NCBI RefSeq assembly: GCF_000384965.1
Contig: NZ_CM001844.1
Coordinates: forward strand, 779,341 to 843,340
Source: Bartonella bovis 91-4
GTDB taxonomy: Bacteria > Pseudomonadota > Alphaproteobacteria > Rhizobiales > Rhizobiaceae
Direction of reading: 5' to 3'
Length of the DNA: 64,000 bases
Notes under the pieces: model-generated
The model's database searches: none
Told to the model about the DNA's origin: nothing
Seen by the model: the letters and a program-made list of their open reading frames with translations, nothing else
Program-made: the position numbers and the translations under genes
Shown here: positions 42,041-52,662 of the stretch, one piece after another
Position numbering within the stretch: position 1 is the stretch's first letter
Layout of the letters: the number at the start of each line of letters is the position of its first letter

Positions 42041-44506
42041 ATGATGATTTTTTTTAGATATCTGCTTAGTCCCTTCGTAGCTCTTGGAATTTTTGAAGTT
42101 ATGGTATGGGCAGCAATAACGAGTAGTCAAGCTAACGAGCTTCCTGATTATGAAGTTCTTTCGTTGTATGAACCACCTGTGATGACGCGTGTTCATGCAG
42201 CTGATGGTAGTCTTATGGCAGAATTTGCCACGAAACATCGTCTCTATTTACCAATCGAATCAATTCCAAATCTTCTTAAAGAAGCTTTTATTTCAGCTGA
42301 AGATAAAAATTTTTATCACCATTTTGGTTTAGATCCTGAAGGTCTTTTTAGAGCTTTAATCAACAATATTATTAATATTGGTTCTGGTAGACGCCTAGAA
42401 GGGGCATCAACCATTACACAACAAGTTGCTAAAAATTTCCTTTTAAATTCAGAAGCAACACTTGAACGTAAGTTAAAAGAAGGTATTCTTGCGATACGTA
42501 TTGAGAAGACTTACTCAAAAGATCATATTCTTGAGCTTTATCTTAATGAAATTTATCTTGGTCGTGGTACCTATGGTGTCGCAGCAGCTTCATTGACTTA
42601 CTTTAATAAATCTGTCCATGAACTTACTTTAGAAGAATGTGCTTATCTAGCTGCTCTTCCTAAGGGGCCAGGAAATTATGATCCATTTAAAAATACACAA
42701 CGTGCTATTGAACGGCGTAATTGGGTTATAGATCGGATGGTGGCAAATAAATATATAACACCAGAGCAAGGTAAACAGGCTAAAGAAAGACCTTTGGGAG
42801 TAAAAGTACGTGGCAGCGATAGTTATGTTTTTGCTGCTGATTATTTTACTGAAGAGGTACGTCGTTATTTAATGCATCACTATGGGGCTACAACACTTTA
42901 TGAAGGTGGTCTTTCAGTTCGTACAACACTTGATCCGCATTTACAGCTTATTGCGCGGCGTTCCTTGCAAGATGGTTTAATTAAATTTGACCATTCGCAA
43001 GGATGGCGTGGAGCTTATAAACATATCGATGTTACAAATGATTGGGGTATAGAGCTTGCAAATATCACTGGACTAAGCGATGTTCCTGAATGGAATTTAG
43101 CAGTCGTTTTGTCTTCTAATGCTGATAAAGTAGAAATTGGTTTGCAACCACAGCGTGAAAATTCAGGTTTACTATCAAAAGAGCGGATAATTGCTGCATT
43201 ATCTATAGAACAATCAAAATGGGCATTGAACGTTATTGGTGAAAATAACCATCGAACAACTGCTCATGATTTATCAGATGTTCTACATGTTGGTGATGTC
43301 ATTTTCGTTGAAAAAATACCAAATACAAACAACATTTATCGTTTGCAACAAATACCAAAGATTGAAGGTGCGATTATAGCTATGGAGCCTCATACAGGGC
43401 GCGTTCTTGCAATGGTTGGAGGTTTTTCTTTCGCTGAATCTGAATTTAATCGTGCAACACAAGCTTATCGCCAATCTGGTTCTGCGTTTAAACCCTTTGT
43501 TTATGCAGCAGCGCTAGATAATGGGTATACACCAGCATCAGTAGTCTTAGATGGTCCTGTTGAAATTTTTCAAGGTAATGGTCAAATTTGGCAACCCAAA
43601 AATTATGGTGGTACTTTTGCAGGGCCTTCAACATTGCGTTACGGCATTGAACATTCTCGTAACCTTATGACCGTACGGCTTGCTCATCATATGGGAATGT
43701 CATTGGTAGCTGAATATGCAGAACGTTTTGGAATTACAGATAAATTGCCGCCTTATCTTTCCATGGCTTTAGGAGCTGACGAAACTACAGTTTTACGGAT
43801 GGTAACAGCTTATTCAGTTATTGCAAATGGAGGACATTCGATTAAACCTTCTTTTATAGATCGAATTCAAGACCGTTATGGAAGAACTATTTACCATCAT
43901 GATGATCGTCTTTGTGAAAATTGTAATGTTCAATCATGGAATAATCAAATTGAACCAACATTAATTGACAAACGAGAACAAGTTCTTGATCCTATGACAG
44001 CTTATCAAATTACATCAATGATGGAAGGGGTTGTCCAGCGTGGAACTGCTGCACGTTTGCGTTATCTTAATCGGCATATTGCTGGAAAAACAGGTACAAC
44101 TAATGAATCGAAAGATGCTTGGTTTATAGGATTTACACCTGATCTTGTGGTTGGTGTTTTCATTGGTTATGATCAACCAGCTTCATTAGGACGCACTGGA
44201 ACGGGAAGTTCATTGGGAGCACCTATTTTTGGTGAGTTTATGCAAGCTGCTCTGAAAGACAAACCAAATGTACCATTTAAGATACCAAAGGGTATGATTT
44301 TAATGAAAATTAATCGTAAAACTGGTATGCTCGCTAAAGCTGATGATAATGATGTTATTTTTGAAGCGTTCAAACCAGGAACTGGGCCTGCTGATGTATA
44401 TCAAGTCATTGGTGAAACCAATTCTTTCCAAGAAGGTGTTCCCACAGTAACTACTTCTCCGCAGGTTAATAAAGCTCTTCAAAATGGTTCTGGTGGGTTA
44501 TATTAA
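42041..44506 (+). CDS. mrcA: Penicillin-binding protein 1A (bifunctional transglycosylase/transpeptidase)
   Basis: Class A PBP that polymerises and crosslinks peptidoglycan. It has 821 residues with one N-terminal membrane anchor. The glycosyltransferase domain shows EDKNFYHHFGLDPEG (catalytic Glu) and GASTITQQVAKNFLL. An OB-like linker follows. The transpeptidase domain has SxxK as SAFK near residue 480, SRN as the SxN motif, and KTGTTNESKDAWFIG near residue 683. The start could be this ATG or the next codon, also ATG. Confidence 0.94.
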   Translation: MMIFFRYLLSPFVALGIFEVMVWAAITSSQANELPDYEVLSLYEPPVMTRVHAADGSLMAEFATKHRLYLPIESIPNLLKEAFISAEDKNFYHHFGLDPEGLFRALINNIINIGSGRRLEGASTITQQVAKNFLLNSEATLERKLKEGILAIRIEKTYSKDHILELYLNEIYLGRGTYGVAAASLTYFNKSVHELTLEECAYLAALPKGPGNYDPFKNTQRAIERRNWVIDRMVANKYITPEQGKQAKERPLGVKVRGSDSYVFAADYFTEEVRRYLMHHYGATTLYEGGLSVRTTLDPHLQLIARRSLQDGLIKFDHSQGWRGAYKHIDVTNDWGIELANITGLSDVPEWNLAVVLSSNADKVEIGLQPQRENSGLLSKERIIAALSIEQSKWALNVIGENNHRTTAHDLSDVLHVGDVIFVEKIPNTNNIYRLQQIPKIEGAIIAMEPHTGRVLAMVGGFSFAESEFNRATQAYRQSGSAFKPFVYAAALDNGYTPASVVLDGPVEIFQGNGQIWQPKNYGGTFAGPSTLRYGIEHSRNLMTVRLAHHMGMSLVAEYAERFGITDKLPPYLSMALGADETTVLRMVTAYSVIANGGHSIKPSFIDRIQDRYGRTIYHHDDRLCENCNVQSWNNQIEPTLIDKREQVLDPMTAYQITSMMEGVVQRGTAARLRYLNRHIAGKTGTTNESKDAWFIGFTPDLVVGVFIGYDQPASLGRTGTGSSLGAPIFGEFMQAALKDKPNVPFKIPKGMILMKINRKTGMLAKADDNDVIFEAFKPGTGPADVYQVIGETNSFQEGVPTVTTSPQVNKALQNGSGGLY

Positions 44507-44686
44507 TTGAAAATATTTTTTTATGGTAGATATATATGAATAATGTTCAATTATTTCTATGCTGCAATTATAATCAAACAAATTTATGAGAACGTAATAT
44601 CCATTCTTACAACTATATAATGGGTATAAAACAAAAGAATCGTTTGTAACAAAAAATATTAAAATTAAAAACGAAGGGGTTTAATT

Positions 44687-45815
44687 GTGCGAGTAGAAAT
44701 AGAGTCATTAGTTGATGAAATCCAACAAGCTATTAAATTGCTAAGGAGGCATCTTTGACTGGGATCAGTCATTAAAACGTCTCGAATATCTTAATCAAAA
44801 AGCTGAAAATCCGTCACTTTGGAATGATACACAGCAAGCACAAAATATGATGCGTGAGCGTCAATGTCTTGAAGATTCAATAAATGATATTCAATTATTT
44901 ACGCAAACACTTGAGGAATGTATTGAATTAATCGCAATGGGTGAAGAGGAAAGTGATGAAGAAATTATCACTGATGCAGAAAATACAATACGTAAACTTA
45001 AAAGTGAGATAGATAAACGACAAATTGATCTTCTTCTTTCAGGAGAAGCAGATTCAAATGATACTTATTTAGAGATTCATGCTGGAGCAGGGGGGACAGA
45101 AAGCCAAGATTGGGCTTCTATGCTTTTACGCATGTATATCCGCTGGGCTGAACAGCATAAAATGAAAGTTGAGGTATTAGAAATTCATGATGGAGAAGAA
45201 GCTGGTATAAAATCAGCTACGATTCTTGTAAAAGGGCATAATGCTTATGGTATGTTAAAAACAGAATCAGGTGTTCATCGCCTGGTACGTATTTCACCTT
45301 TTGATTCGAATGCAAGACGTCATACTTCTTTTGCAAGTGTTTGGGTTTATTCCGTTGTTGATGATAATATTGAAATTGATATCTCAGAGTCAGATATTCG
45401 TATTGATACCTACCGTGCATCAGGAGCTGGAGGACAACATGTCAATACAACAGATTCTGCGGTCCGTATTACTCACATAAAAACGGGTATTGTTGTTCAA
45501 TGTCAAATAGAGCGTTCTCAGCATAAAAATAGGGCAACAGCTTGGTCTATGTTGCGCGCACGTCTCTACGAGGAAGAACTTAAAAAGCGTGAAGCAGAAA
45601 ACAATGCTATTGAAGCTTCTAAAACGGAAATTGGATGGGGGCATCAAATTAGATCTTATGTTCTTCAACCCTATCAGCTTGTTAAAGATTTACGTACAGG
45701 TATTGAAAATACTGATCCACAAACTGTCCTTAATGGTAATTTAGATATGTTTATAGAAGCAGCGCTTGCTCAACGGATTTACAAAAAAGAACCCATAATT
45801 GAAAAAACTGAGTAA
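44687..45815 (+). CDS. prfB: Peptide chain release factor 2 with programmed +1 frameshift
   Basis: RF2 recognises UGA and UAA stop codons and releases the peptide. The first 23 codons run from GTG 44687 (AAGGGG about eight bases upstream) to an in-frame TGA at 44756-44758. The frameshift site is classical: internal Shine-Dalgarno AGGAGG at 44744-44749, then CTT TGA C. A +1 slip at CTT reads GAC from 44757 and continues as DWDQSLKRLEYL to 45815, giving 375 residues. The GGQ catalytic motif is in SGAGGQHVNTTDSAVR. The arrangement gives autoregulation: low RF2 favours slippage. A frame taken only from 44847 would truncate the protein. Confidence 0.95.
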
Positions 45816-45960
45816 TGATCCAAGTCCATCATATTTAAATTTTACTTGGCATTATTACTCAATCTTTTAATTTTTAATCTACATATCAAATCATTAATTG
45901 ATAAAACTGAATTAAATTCAGAATAATAATATTGAACTCTTATCAAAAATGTTAGCTCAA

Positions 45961-46443
45961 TTAGCAATCATTATTACACAATGTACGTGCGGCGATTAAA
46001 ACATTTTCGGCATGTCCAGGTACATTAACTTTACGCCATTCTTCTGCTATTTTTCCTGTTGAATCAATGAGAAAGGTGCTCCGTTCGACACCCATATATT
46101 TGCGTCCATACATGCTCTTTTCAACCCAAACACCGTAAGCTTCAAGTGCAACCTTTTGCTCATCTGAAACAAGGATGATATCAAGTCCATGTTTTGCTTT
46201 GAATTTATCATGTTTGCCAACATTATCTGGAGACATTCCAATAATGATAACCCCTATTTTATCAAATTCTATTTTTAATCGCGTAAAATCAATTGCTTCA
46301 CTTGTACACCCACTTGTATCATCTTTTGGATAAAAATATAAGACAACTGGTTTGCCTCGAAAATCAGAAAGACATAACTGCCCTCCACCATCACGTGGCA
46401 AGTCAAAATCTGGGGCGATATCACCTTTTGTTGGTCTTGTCAT
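45961..46443 (-). CDS. bcp: Thioredoxin-dependent peroxiredoxin, BCP/PrxQ type
   Basis: Reduces hydroperoxides through a peroxidatic cysteine. The ATG at 46443 gives 160 residues; longer in-frame starts add an unrelated leader. The peroxidatic motif DDTSGCTSEAIDF lies around residue 48. The resolving Cys found five residues later in E. coli BCP is replaced by Ile, so resolution must use another Cys or an external thiol. STFLIDSTGKI is the usual core. It stands alone on the minus strand between prfB and tyrS. Confidence 0.92.
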   Translation of the reverse strand: MTRPTKGDIAPDFDLPRDGGGQLCLSDFRGKPVVLYFYPKDDTSGCTSEAIDFTRLKIEFDKIGVIIIGMSPDNVGKHDKFKAKHGLDIILVSDEQKVALEAYGVWVEKSMYGRKYMGVERSTFLIDSTGKIAEEWRKVNVPGHAENVLIAARTLCNNDC

Positions 46444-46613
46444 TGCGCTTTCTTTCTTTTTTACACAAGTATCAAATCCTACATTACATAACAAAGTAAC
46501 TCTATAATTATACACGATAGTGTTATTATATTATAATTGAAATAATAAAATGAATTACAAGAATTTGTTCAATATAAGAGATTACAAAAAGAGATTAAGA
46601 ATCTAGAGACAGC

Positions 46614-47867
46614 CTATAGCGGCTTAACTAAAACATGTTTCTTCTTACCAAAGGAAAGCTTAATCATTCCTGTCGCGTTAACATCATTGTCCACAATAAG
46701 ACGCGTTTCATCTTCAACAATTTTATCATTCACACGTACACCACCACCTTGAACATGTCGGCGTGCCTCACTATTGGATTTAGCTAATCCTGTTTGTACT
46801 AAAAGAGAAAGCAACCCAGTGCCTATTTTCAATTCTGTAGCACTGACTTTAATAGTTGGAAGATTATCTGCAAGTATTCTTTCTTCAAAAGTCTTACGTG
46901 CGGTTTCTGCAGCTGCATTGGCAAGAGCTTGCCCATGTAACATGGCTGTAATTTCTGTCGCAAGAATCTTTTTTGCTTCATTAATTTCGCTACCTTGTAA
47001 CATGGAAAGTCTGGCAATTTCATTCATTGGCAATGTCGTATACAATTTTAAAAACGGTATAACATCAGCATCCTCTGTATTGCGCCAATATTGCCAAAAT
47101 TGATAAGGCGAAAGCATATCTGAATTAAGCCATATTGCACCATTTAATGACTTACCCATCTTTACACCAGAAGAAGTTGTAAGTAGGGGTGAGGTTAATG
47201 CATATAACTGCGGTGCTCCCAAGCGATGTCCTAATTCAATGCCGTTAATGATATTACCCCATTGATCTGAACCACCCATTTGCACACGCAATCCATAACG
47301 CTTATTAAGTTCAACAAAATCATACGCTTGCAAAATCATATAGTTAAATTCGAGGAATGACAAAAAATTCTCACGTTCAAGTCTGAGTTTAACAGAATCA
47401 AATGATAACATACGGTTGACTGAAAAATGTTTTCCTATATCGCGCAAAAATTCTAGGTACTTTAAATCGCACAACCATTCAGCATTATTGACAATGCACG
47501 CACCAGTTTTTCCATCACCAAATGTCAAATAATTAGCAAAAACTTTCTCAATGCCAACGATATTTTTAGCAATATCATCTTGTGTTAAAAGACGTCGCGT
47601 TTCATCTTTAAAAGAGGGATCACCGATTATACCTGTTCCACCCCCCATTAAAACAATGGGACGATGACCTGTCTTTTGCAGCCAATGAAGCATCATAATT
47701 TGAAGAAGACTTCCGGCATGAAGACTTAAAGCAGTGGGATCAAATCCAATATAAGCAGTCACAATCTCTTTTGAAAAAAGATCATCTAAGCCTTTTTCAT
47801 CGGAAATTTGATGGATAAAACCACGTTCGCTCATAATATGTAAAAACTCGGATTTAAAAGCAAACAT
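46614..47867 (-). CDS. tyrS: Tyrosyl-tRNA synthetase
   Basis: Class I synthetase charging tRNA-Tyr, 417 residues. The HIGH-like motif is LHAGSL (about residue 50), and the KMSKS-like motif is KMGKSLN. Tyrosine-binding residues occur in YMILQAYDF and [10 protein letters not shown]-terminal S4 RNA-binding domain ([12 protein letters not shown]) is complete. A second in-frame ATG at residue 12 is a less likely start because the full frame matches family length. Confidence 0.96.
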   Translation of the reverse strand: MFAFKSEFLHIMSERGFIHQISDEKGLDDLFSKEIVTAYIGFDPTALSLHAGSLLQIMMLHWLQKTGHRPIVLMGGGTGIIGDPSFKDETRRLLTQDDIAKNIVGIEKVFANYLTFGDGKTGACIVNNAEWLCDLKYLEFLRDIGKHFSVNRMLSFDSVKLRLERENFLSFLEFNYMILQAYDFVELNKRYGLRVQMGGSDQWGNIINGIELGHRLGAPQLYALTSPLLTTSSGVKMGKSLNGAIWLNSDMLSPYQFWQYWRNTEDADVIPFLKLYTTLPMNEIARLSMLQGSEINEAKKILATEITAMLHGQALANAAAETARKTFEERILADNLPTIKVSATELKIGTGLLSLLVQTGLAKSNSEARRHVQGGGVRVNDKIVEDETRLIVDNDVNATGMIKLSFGKKKHVLVKPL

Positions 47868-48164
47868 GGATTTCTTTCCTAATAAACATTACATCCGCTT
47901 CTATCGCTTCTATAGCTGAAAAGCTCATCACTATCTTTATCATAATACATAGTACGTAATTCACAAGAGAACTAAAAATGTTAGCTATAAAAAATGCATG
48001 AAAAAAATTTCAAAAAATGACATTGCTATACTTTGTTTAACAATTGATGATGTTCGTACTATTAATTGCAAAACATAATTTTATATTTATAAAAATACAC
48101 TAAAAATTCAAAATACTTCTTATGATACGTTGTTTAGCCATTAGAATGATCTTTTTTAACATTT

Positions 48165-48845
48165 TCAAGAAAGTGCCAATATTTCACGTGAACAACCTGA
48201 CAACTCGTCCGTAAGATGATTGTCTAAATATTGTGAGCATCGTTCAATAAGCTCTTTATGACATCCACTAAAAAAGTGGTTAGCACCTTCTAGTGTTTCT
48301 TGTGTAATAGTAATACTTTTTTGTGTCTTCAGTTTATCTACAAGAGCTTGAACATCTTTTGGAGGAGCAACTTTATCGATATCACCATGAATTATAAGAC
48401 CAGAAGAAGGACAAGGGGCAAGAAATGAAAAATCATAAATATTAGGTTGAGGAGCAACGGATATAAAGCTCTCAATTTCTGGTCGACGCATTAAAAGTTG
48501 CATACCAATCCACGCACCAAACGAATATCCCGCTACCCAACAATTTTTGGAATCAGGGTGTTGTGTTTGCACCCAATCAAGTGCCGCAGCAGCATCTGAA
48601 AGCTCTCCCGTTCCATAATCAAACTCACCTTGGCTTCGACCAATACCACGAAAATTGAAACGTAAAGTAATAAATCCGCGCTGTTGAAACATATAAAATA
48701 AATCATAAACGATTTTATTATTCATTGTTCCACCAAATTGAGGATGAGGATGCAGAATAATTGCAATTGGTGCATTTTTTTGTTGCGAAGGTTGATAACG
48801 CCCTTCAAGACGACCTGCAGGACCGTTAAAAATGATTTCTGGCAT
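48165..48845 (-). CDS. Alpha/beta hydrolase, dienelactone-hydrolase-like
   Basis: Cytosolic alpha/beta hydrolase of 226 residues, conserved in alphaproteobacteria with unknown substrate. The oxyanion-hole region HPHPQFGGTMNN, the nucleophile elbow GYSFGAW (Ser near residue 108), the late Asp in GDIDKVAPP and His in GANHFFSG make up the expected catalytic triad. It has no signal peptide. It is divergent from the SUF operon but nothing links it functionally. Confidence 0.85.
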   Translation of the reverse strand: MPEIIFNGPAGRLEGRYQPSQQKNAPIAIILHPHPQFGGTMNNKIVYDLFYMFQQRGFITLRFNFRGIGRSQGEFDYGTGELSDAAAALDWVQTQHPDSKNCWVAGYSFGAWIGMQLLMRRPEIESFISVAPQPNIYDFSFLAPCPSSGLIIHGDIDKVAPPKDVQALVDKLKTQKSITITQETLEGANHFFSGCHKELIERCSQYLDNHLTDELSGCSREILALS

Positions 48846-49022
48846 TTACTGCTCCTTAAGTTTAAAGAGGCTCTCATTGACCTTGATTAATTTTCAACAT
48901 AAAATTTATTTATATGATTTTACTTCATTAATCGTTAGATATTCTGTTTTAGGTGCATTTTTCAAGAAAATTGCATTATTTTTCTTAAAATCAATTGATA
49001 AAATTAATAGTTGGAATTTAAA

Positions 49023-50168
49023 ATGGCCGTAAAACGCCGGTATTTTGATCATAATGCAACAACACCGCTCACAAAAAAAGCGCAAATAGCATTACTTGAA
49101 TCTTTAGAAATATTTGGTAATCCATCATCTGTTCATGCAGAAGGTCGCGCTGCTAAAGCTTTATTGCAAAAAGCACGTCGGCAAATTGCCAGTAGACTTC
49201 ATGCAAACCCAAATCACATCATATTCACATCTGGTGCAAGTGAAGCAGCGATGACATTATTAACCCCTTTTTATAACATGGGGTATTCTAAAGTTCAATT
49301 TTCTCACCTTTATATTGGTGCAAGTGAACATCCATCTATTGCGCAAGGGGGGCGTTTTTCTAAAGAATTGATCAGTGTAGTTGCAGTTGATCACAATGGT
49401 TTAATTCAACAGGACAATTTAAAATTTTTATTGGCTTCTCACGATAATACAAAAGGTTTACCCCTTGTTGCTATTCAAGCAGCTAATGGTGAAACTGGTG
49501 TTGTTCAAAAAATGAAAGAAATAGCTGCTATTGTCCGAAATGCTGGAGGTATTCTTATCGTTGATTTGGTGCAATATGTGGATAAAAATCCTATTGAAAT
49601 CAATCAGTTCGGTGGTGATTTTTTTATACTATCAGCCCATAAGATCGGTGGACCTAAAGGGATTGGTGCTTTTGTTTCATGCGGAAACCTTCTCATGCCT
49701 CAACCCCTTATTATTGCTGGTGGACAAGAAAAAGGACTGCGTGGTGGAACAGAAGCGTTACCGCTTGTTGCTTCTTTTGGAGCCGCAATGAGCGATCCCT
49801 TTACACAAGAAGAGATAGAAAAACTACTTTATTTACGTGATAAATTAGAAAATGGTCTCCAACAAATTAGTAATGATGTTAAGATTTTTGGTAAACACGT
49901 TCAACGTTTGCCTAATACCACTTATTTTTCTGTACAAAATATAAAAGCAGAAACAATGCAAATTAGTTTTGATTTGGCAGGATTTGCTGTATCAGCAGGT
50001 TCTGCTTGTTCTTCAGGGAAAGTCAAACAAAGTAAAATCTTAGAAGCAATGGGGCACCATATTCCTAACGGTGCAATTCGTGTTTCCACAGGACGCTGCA
50101 CAACTTCTCAAGACATTGATGATTTTTTATTGGTTTTTTCTCAAATAATAAGTAATAGTAAAAATTAA
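49023..50168 (+). CDS. Cysteine desulfurase, IscS/NifS class
   Basis: PLP enzyme that converts cysteine to alanine and an enzyme persulfide for Fe-S and other sulfur pathways. The ATG at 49023 gives 381 residues; an upstream TTG at 49011 is less likely. PLP-binding Lys is in SAHKIGGPKG (about residue 203) and the mobile active-site Cys in SAGSACSSGKV (about 325), the class I loop of IscS/NifS. It precedes sufB by 155 bases and is the first of two desulfurases in this locus; the second is SufS-type at 53941. Confidence 0.92.
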   Translation: MAVKRRYFDHNATTPLTKKAQIALLESLEIFGNPSSVHAEGRAAKALLQKARRQIASRLHANPNHIIFTSGASEAAMTLLTPFYNMGYSKVQFSHLYIGASEHPSIAQGGRFSKELISVVAVDHNGLIQQDNLKFLLASHDNTKGLPLVAIQAANGETGVVQKMKEIAAIVRNAGGILIVDLVQYVDKNPIEINQFGGDFFILSAHKIGGPKGIGAFVSCGNLLMPQPLIIAGGQEKGLRGGTEALPLVASFGAAMSDPFTQEEIEKLLYLRDKLENGLQQISNDVKIFGKHVQRLPNTTYFSVQNIKAETMQISFDLAGFAVSAGSACSSGKVKQSKILEAMGHHIPNGAIRVSTGRCTTSQDIDDFLLVFSQIISNSKN

Positions 50169-50300
50169 AATTTGTCATTAAAAAAAACTAAAGCTAATTT
50201 TAAAGCTTGATTGAAATTTTCCTCTTTTGCATATAACCTAAAGACTGAAGTGCTCACTTTAGTCGTGTAAAAATAAAATCTTTAATCACCGGTCCTTGAC

Positions 50301-50331
50301 GCCGGCAAGAATGGAGAAAATTGATGCCGGC
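50301..50331 (+). promoter_or_regulatory. GCCGGC pair flanking the sufB ribosome-binding site
   Basis: Two copies of the self-complementary GCCGGC lie at 50301-50306 and 50326-50331, the second overlapping the sufB ATG (50324). Between them is the GGAG ribosome-binding site. Pairing of the two copies would enclose both the ribosome-binding site and the start codon. Function is inferred only. Confidence 0.35.
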
Positions 50332-51835
50332 AGTACAAGAGACGATACGCCAGGTACGTGAGATAGACGTTGACCAATATAAATATGGCTTTAAAACCAA
50401 CATTAAAACAGATAAAGCACCAAAAGGCTTAAATGAAAATATTATTCGATTTATTTCTGCAAAAAAACATGAACCTGAATGGATGCTGACATGGCGTTTA
50501 CAAGCTTTTCATCGCTGGATTGCAATGGAAGAGCCTCATTGGGCGCGTATTGAATATCCAAAAATTAATTTTCAAGAATTTTATTATTACGCTGCTCCTA
50601 AAAATCATACAGGACCAAAATCTTTAGATGAAGTTGATCCTGAGTTATTAGCAACGTACGAAAAGCTTGGTATTCCTCTCAAAGAACAGGAAATCTTGGC
50701 AGGAGTAAGAAAACAAGCTGATCGCTCTCCTCTTAATGACAATACTTACGGATCAGGACAAGTGGCCGTTGATGCAGTCTTTGACTCCGTTTCTATTGTG
50801 ACGACATTTAAAAAAGAATTAGCACGTGCCGGTGTTATTTTTTGTTCTATTTCAGAAGCAATTATTGAACATCCTACCTTTATTAAAGAATATTTAGGGA
50901 CAGTTGTGCCAACTGGTGATAATTATTATGCTGCTTTAAATTCTGCTGTCTTCACAGATGGTTCATTTGTTTACATTCCTAAAGGGGTTCGTTGCCCTAT
51001 GGAACTTTCAACCTATTTTAGGATTAATGAACGCAATACAGGCCAATTTGAACGAACATTGATTATTGCAGATGAAGATTCCTATGTTTCTTATCTTGAA
51101 GGATGTACAGCACCTCAACGCGACGAAAATCAACTTCACGCTGCTGTTGTTGAACTTGTTGCACTTAAAAATGCGGAAATTAAATATTCTACAGTACAAA
51201 ATTGGTACCCTGGTGATAAAGAAGGGAAGGGGGGTATTTACAACTTTGTAACTAAACGTGGAGATTGTCGGGAAGACAATTCCAAAATTTCATGGACACA
51301 GGTTGAGACTGGTTCCGCAATTACTTGGAAATATCCGTCTTGTTTGTTACGTGGTGACAATTCACGTGGAGAATTCTATTCTATTGCTGTTGCAAATGGT
51401 CATCAACAAATCGATTCCGGTACTAAAATGATCCATTTGGGCCAAAATACATCAAGTCGTATTATCTCTAAAGGCATCTCTGCCGGTTTTTCAAATAATA
51501 CTTACCGGGGCCAAGTTACTGCGCATAGAAAAGCAAAAAATGCACGTAATTTTACTCAATGTGATAGCTTACTAATTGGAAACAACTGTGGTGCTCATAC
51601 AGTCCCTTATATTGAAGCAAAAAATGCAACAGCTCAACTTGAACATGAAGCAACAACATCTAAAATTTCTGATGATCAGCTTTTTTACGTTATGCAGAGG
51701 GGAATTCTTGAAGAAGAAGCTATCGCATTAATTGTTAATGGTTTTGTAAAAGAAGTCATTCAAAAACTTCCAATGGAGTTTGCTGTTGAAGCGCAAAAAC
51801 TCATCGCTATCAGCCTTGAAGGTAGTGTAGGCTAA
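50324..51835 (+). CDS. sufB: Fe-S cluster assembly scaffold SufB
   Basis: Core of the SufBCD scaffold on which Fe-S clusters are built. ATG 50324 (503 residues) follows GGAG at 50314; a TTG one codon upstream is ignored. The protein shows the SufB beta-helix region with [22 protein letters not shown] and the conserved [27 protein letters not shown]. The late segment [14 protein letters not shown] includes the Cys and Glu that are implicated in cluster assembly. It heads the sufB-C-D-S-T run. Confidence 0.96.
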   Translation: MPAVQETIRQVREIDVDQYKYGFKTNIKTDKAPKGLNENIIRFISAKKHEPEWMLTWRLQAFHRWIAMEEPHWARIEYPKINFQEFYYYAAPKNHTGPKSLDEVDPELLATYEKLGIPLKEQEILAGVRKQADRSPLNDNTYGSGQVAVDAVFDSVSIVTTFKKELARAGVIFCSISEAIIEHPTFIKEYLGTVVPTGDNYYAALNSAVFTDGSFVYIPKGVRCPMELSTYFRINERNTGQFERTLIIADEDSYVSYLEGCTAPQRDENQLHAAVVELVALKNAEIKYSTVQNWYPGDKEGKGGIYNFVTKRGDCREDNSKISWTQVETGSAITWKYPSCLLRGDNSRGEFYSIAVANGHQQIDSGTKMIHLGQNTSSRIISKGISAGFSNNTYRGQVTAHRKAKNARNFTQCDSLLIGNNCGAHTVPYIEAKNATAQLEHEATTSKISDDQLFYVMQRGILEEEAIALIVNGFVKEVIQKLPMEFAVEAQKLIAISLEGSVG

Positions 51836-51895
51836 TTTGTGCATTTGGTAAAATTGATGGATTAGATTATAAAACAGCAAGACCAGGATTAAGTT

Positions 51896-52651
51896 ATGTT
51901 AGAAATAAAAAATTTACATGCCCGTATTGTTGGAACCAATACAGAAATTATTCGCGGTTTAAACCTAACTGTTCAAAACGGTGAAGTTGCAGCCATTATG
52001 GGGCAAAATGGAGCAGGAAAATCTACTTTATCTTATGTGCTTGCTGGCCATAATGACTATGAAGTGACAGAAGGCGATATTCTTTATAATGGGCAATCTA
52101 TTTTAGAAATGGACCCAGCAGAACGTGCAGTATATGGCATTTTTTTGGCATTCCAATATCCAATGGAAATACCTGGTGTTGCAACAATGGAATTTTTAAA
52201 AGTTGCAATAAACTCTCAGCGTAAAGCTCGTGGTGATGAAGAACTTAAAATTCCTGAATTTATCAAGCGCATAAAAGAAATTGCCTCTAAACTTGAAATA
52301 GATATGGCCATGCTCAAGCGCCCATTGAACGTTGGCTTTTCTGGTGGAGAAAAAAAGCGAGCTGAAATTCTTCAAATGGCTTTGCTTGAACCTACTCTTT
52401 GTATTCTAGATGAAACAGATTCTGGCTTAGATATTGACGCGCTAAAAATTGTTGCTAATGGCGTTAATAAATTTCGCAATTTAGAGCGCTCATTTTTGGT
52501 CATTACTCACTATCAGCGTTTGCTTGATTATATTGTTCCAGATACAGTACATGTCCTTTATCAAGGTCGCATTATTAAAAGTGGAGATAAAACACTAGCG
52601 CTTTATCTAGAACAAAATGGATATGCTGACATCATCAGTAAAACAGCTTGA
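51896..52651 (+). CDS. sufC: Fe-S cluster assembly ATPase SufC
   Basis: ABC-type ATPase that drives conformational change of SufB-SufD during cluster assembly. It is 251 residues long and soluble. Walker A GQNGAGKST (36-44), signature SGGEKKR and Walker B LCILDETDSGLD are intact; the D-loop LDID is typical of SufC. It is 60 bases after sufB. Its stop lies just before the sufD start. Confidence 0.97.
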   Translation: MLEIKNLHARIVGTNTEIIRGLNLTVQNGEVAAIMGQNGAGKSTLSYVLAGHNDYEVTEGDILYNGQSILEMDPAERAVYGIFLAFQYPMEIPGVATMEFLKVAINSQRKARGDEELKIPEFIKRIKEIASKLEIDMAMLKRPLNVGFSGGEKKRAEILQMALLEPTLCILDETDSGLDIDALKIVANGVNKFRNLERSFLVITHYQRLLDYIVPDTVHVLYQGRIIKSGDKTLALYLEQNGYADIISKTA

Positions 52652-52662
52652 GGCCATTGAAT

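Noticed and set aside
44756..44758. In-frame TGA in prfB as a disabling mutation
   Set aside because: The surrounding AGGAGG and CTT TGA C form the known programmed frameshift site and the +1 frame encodes the rest of RF2.
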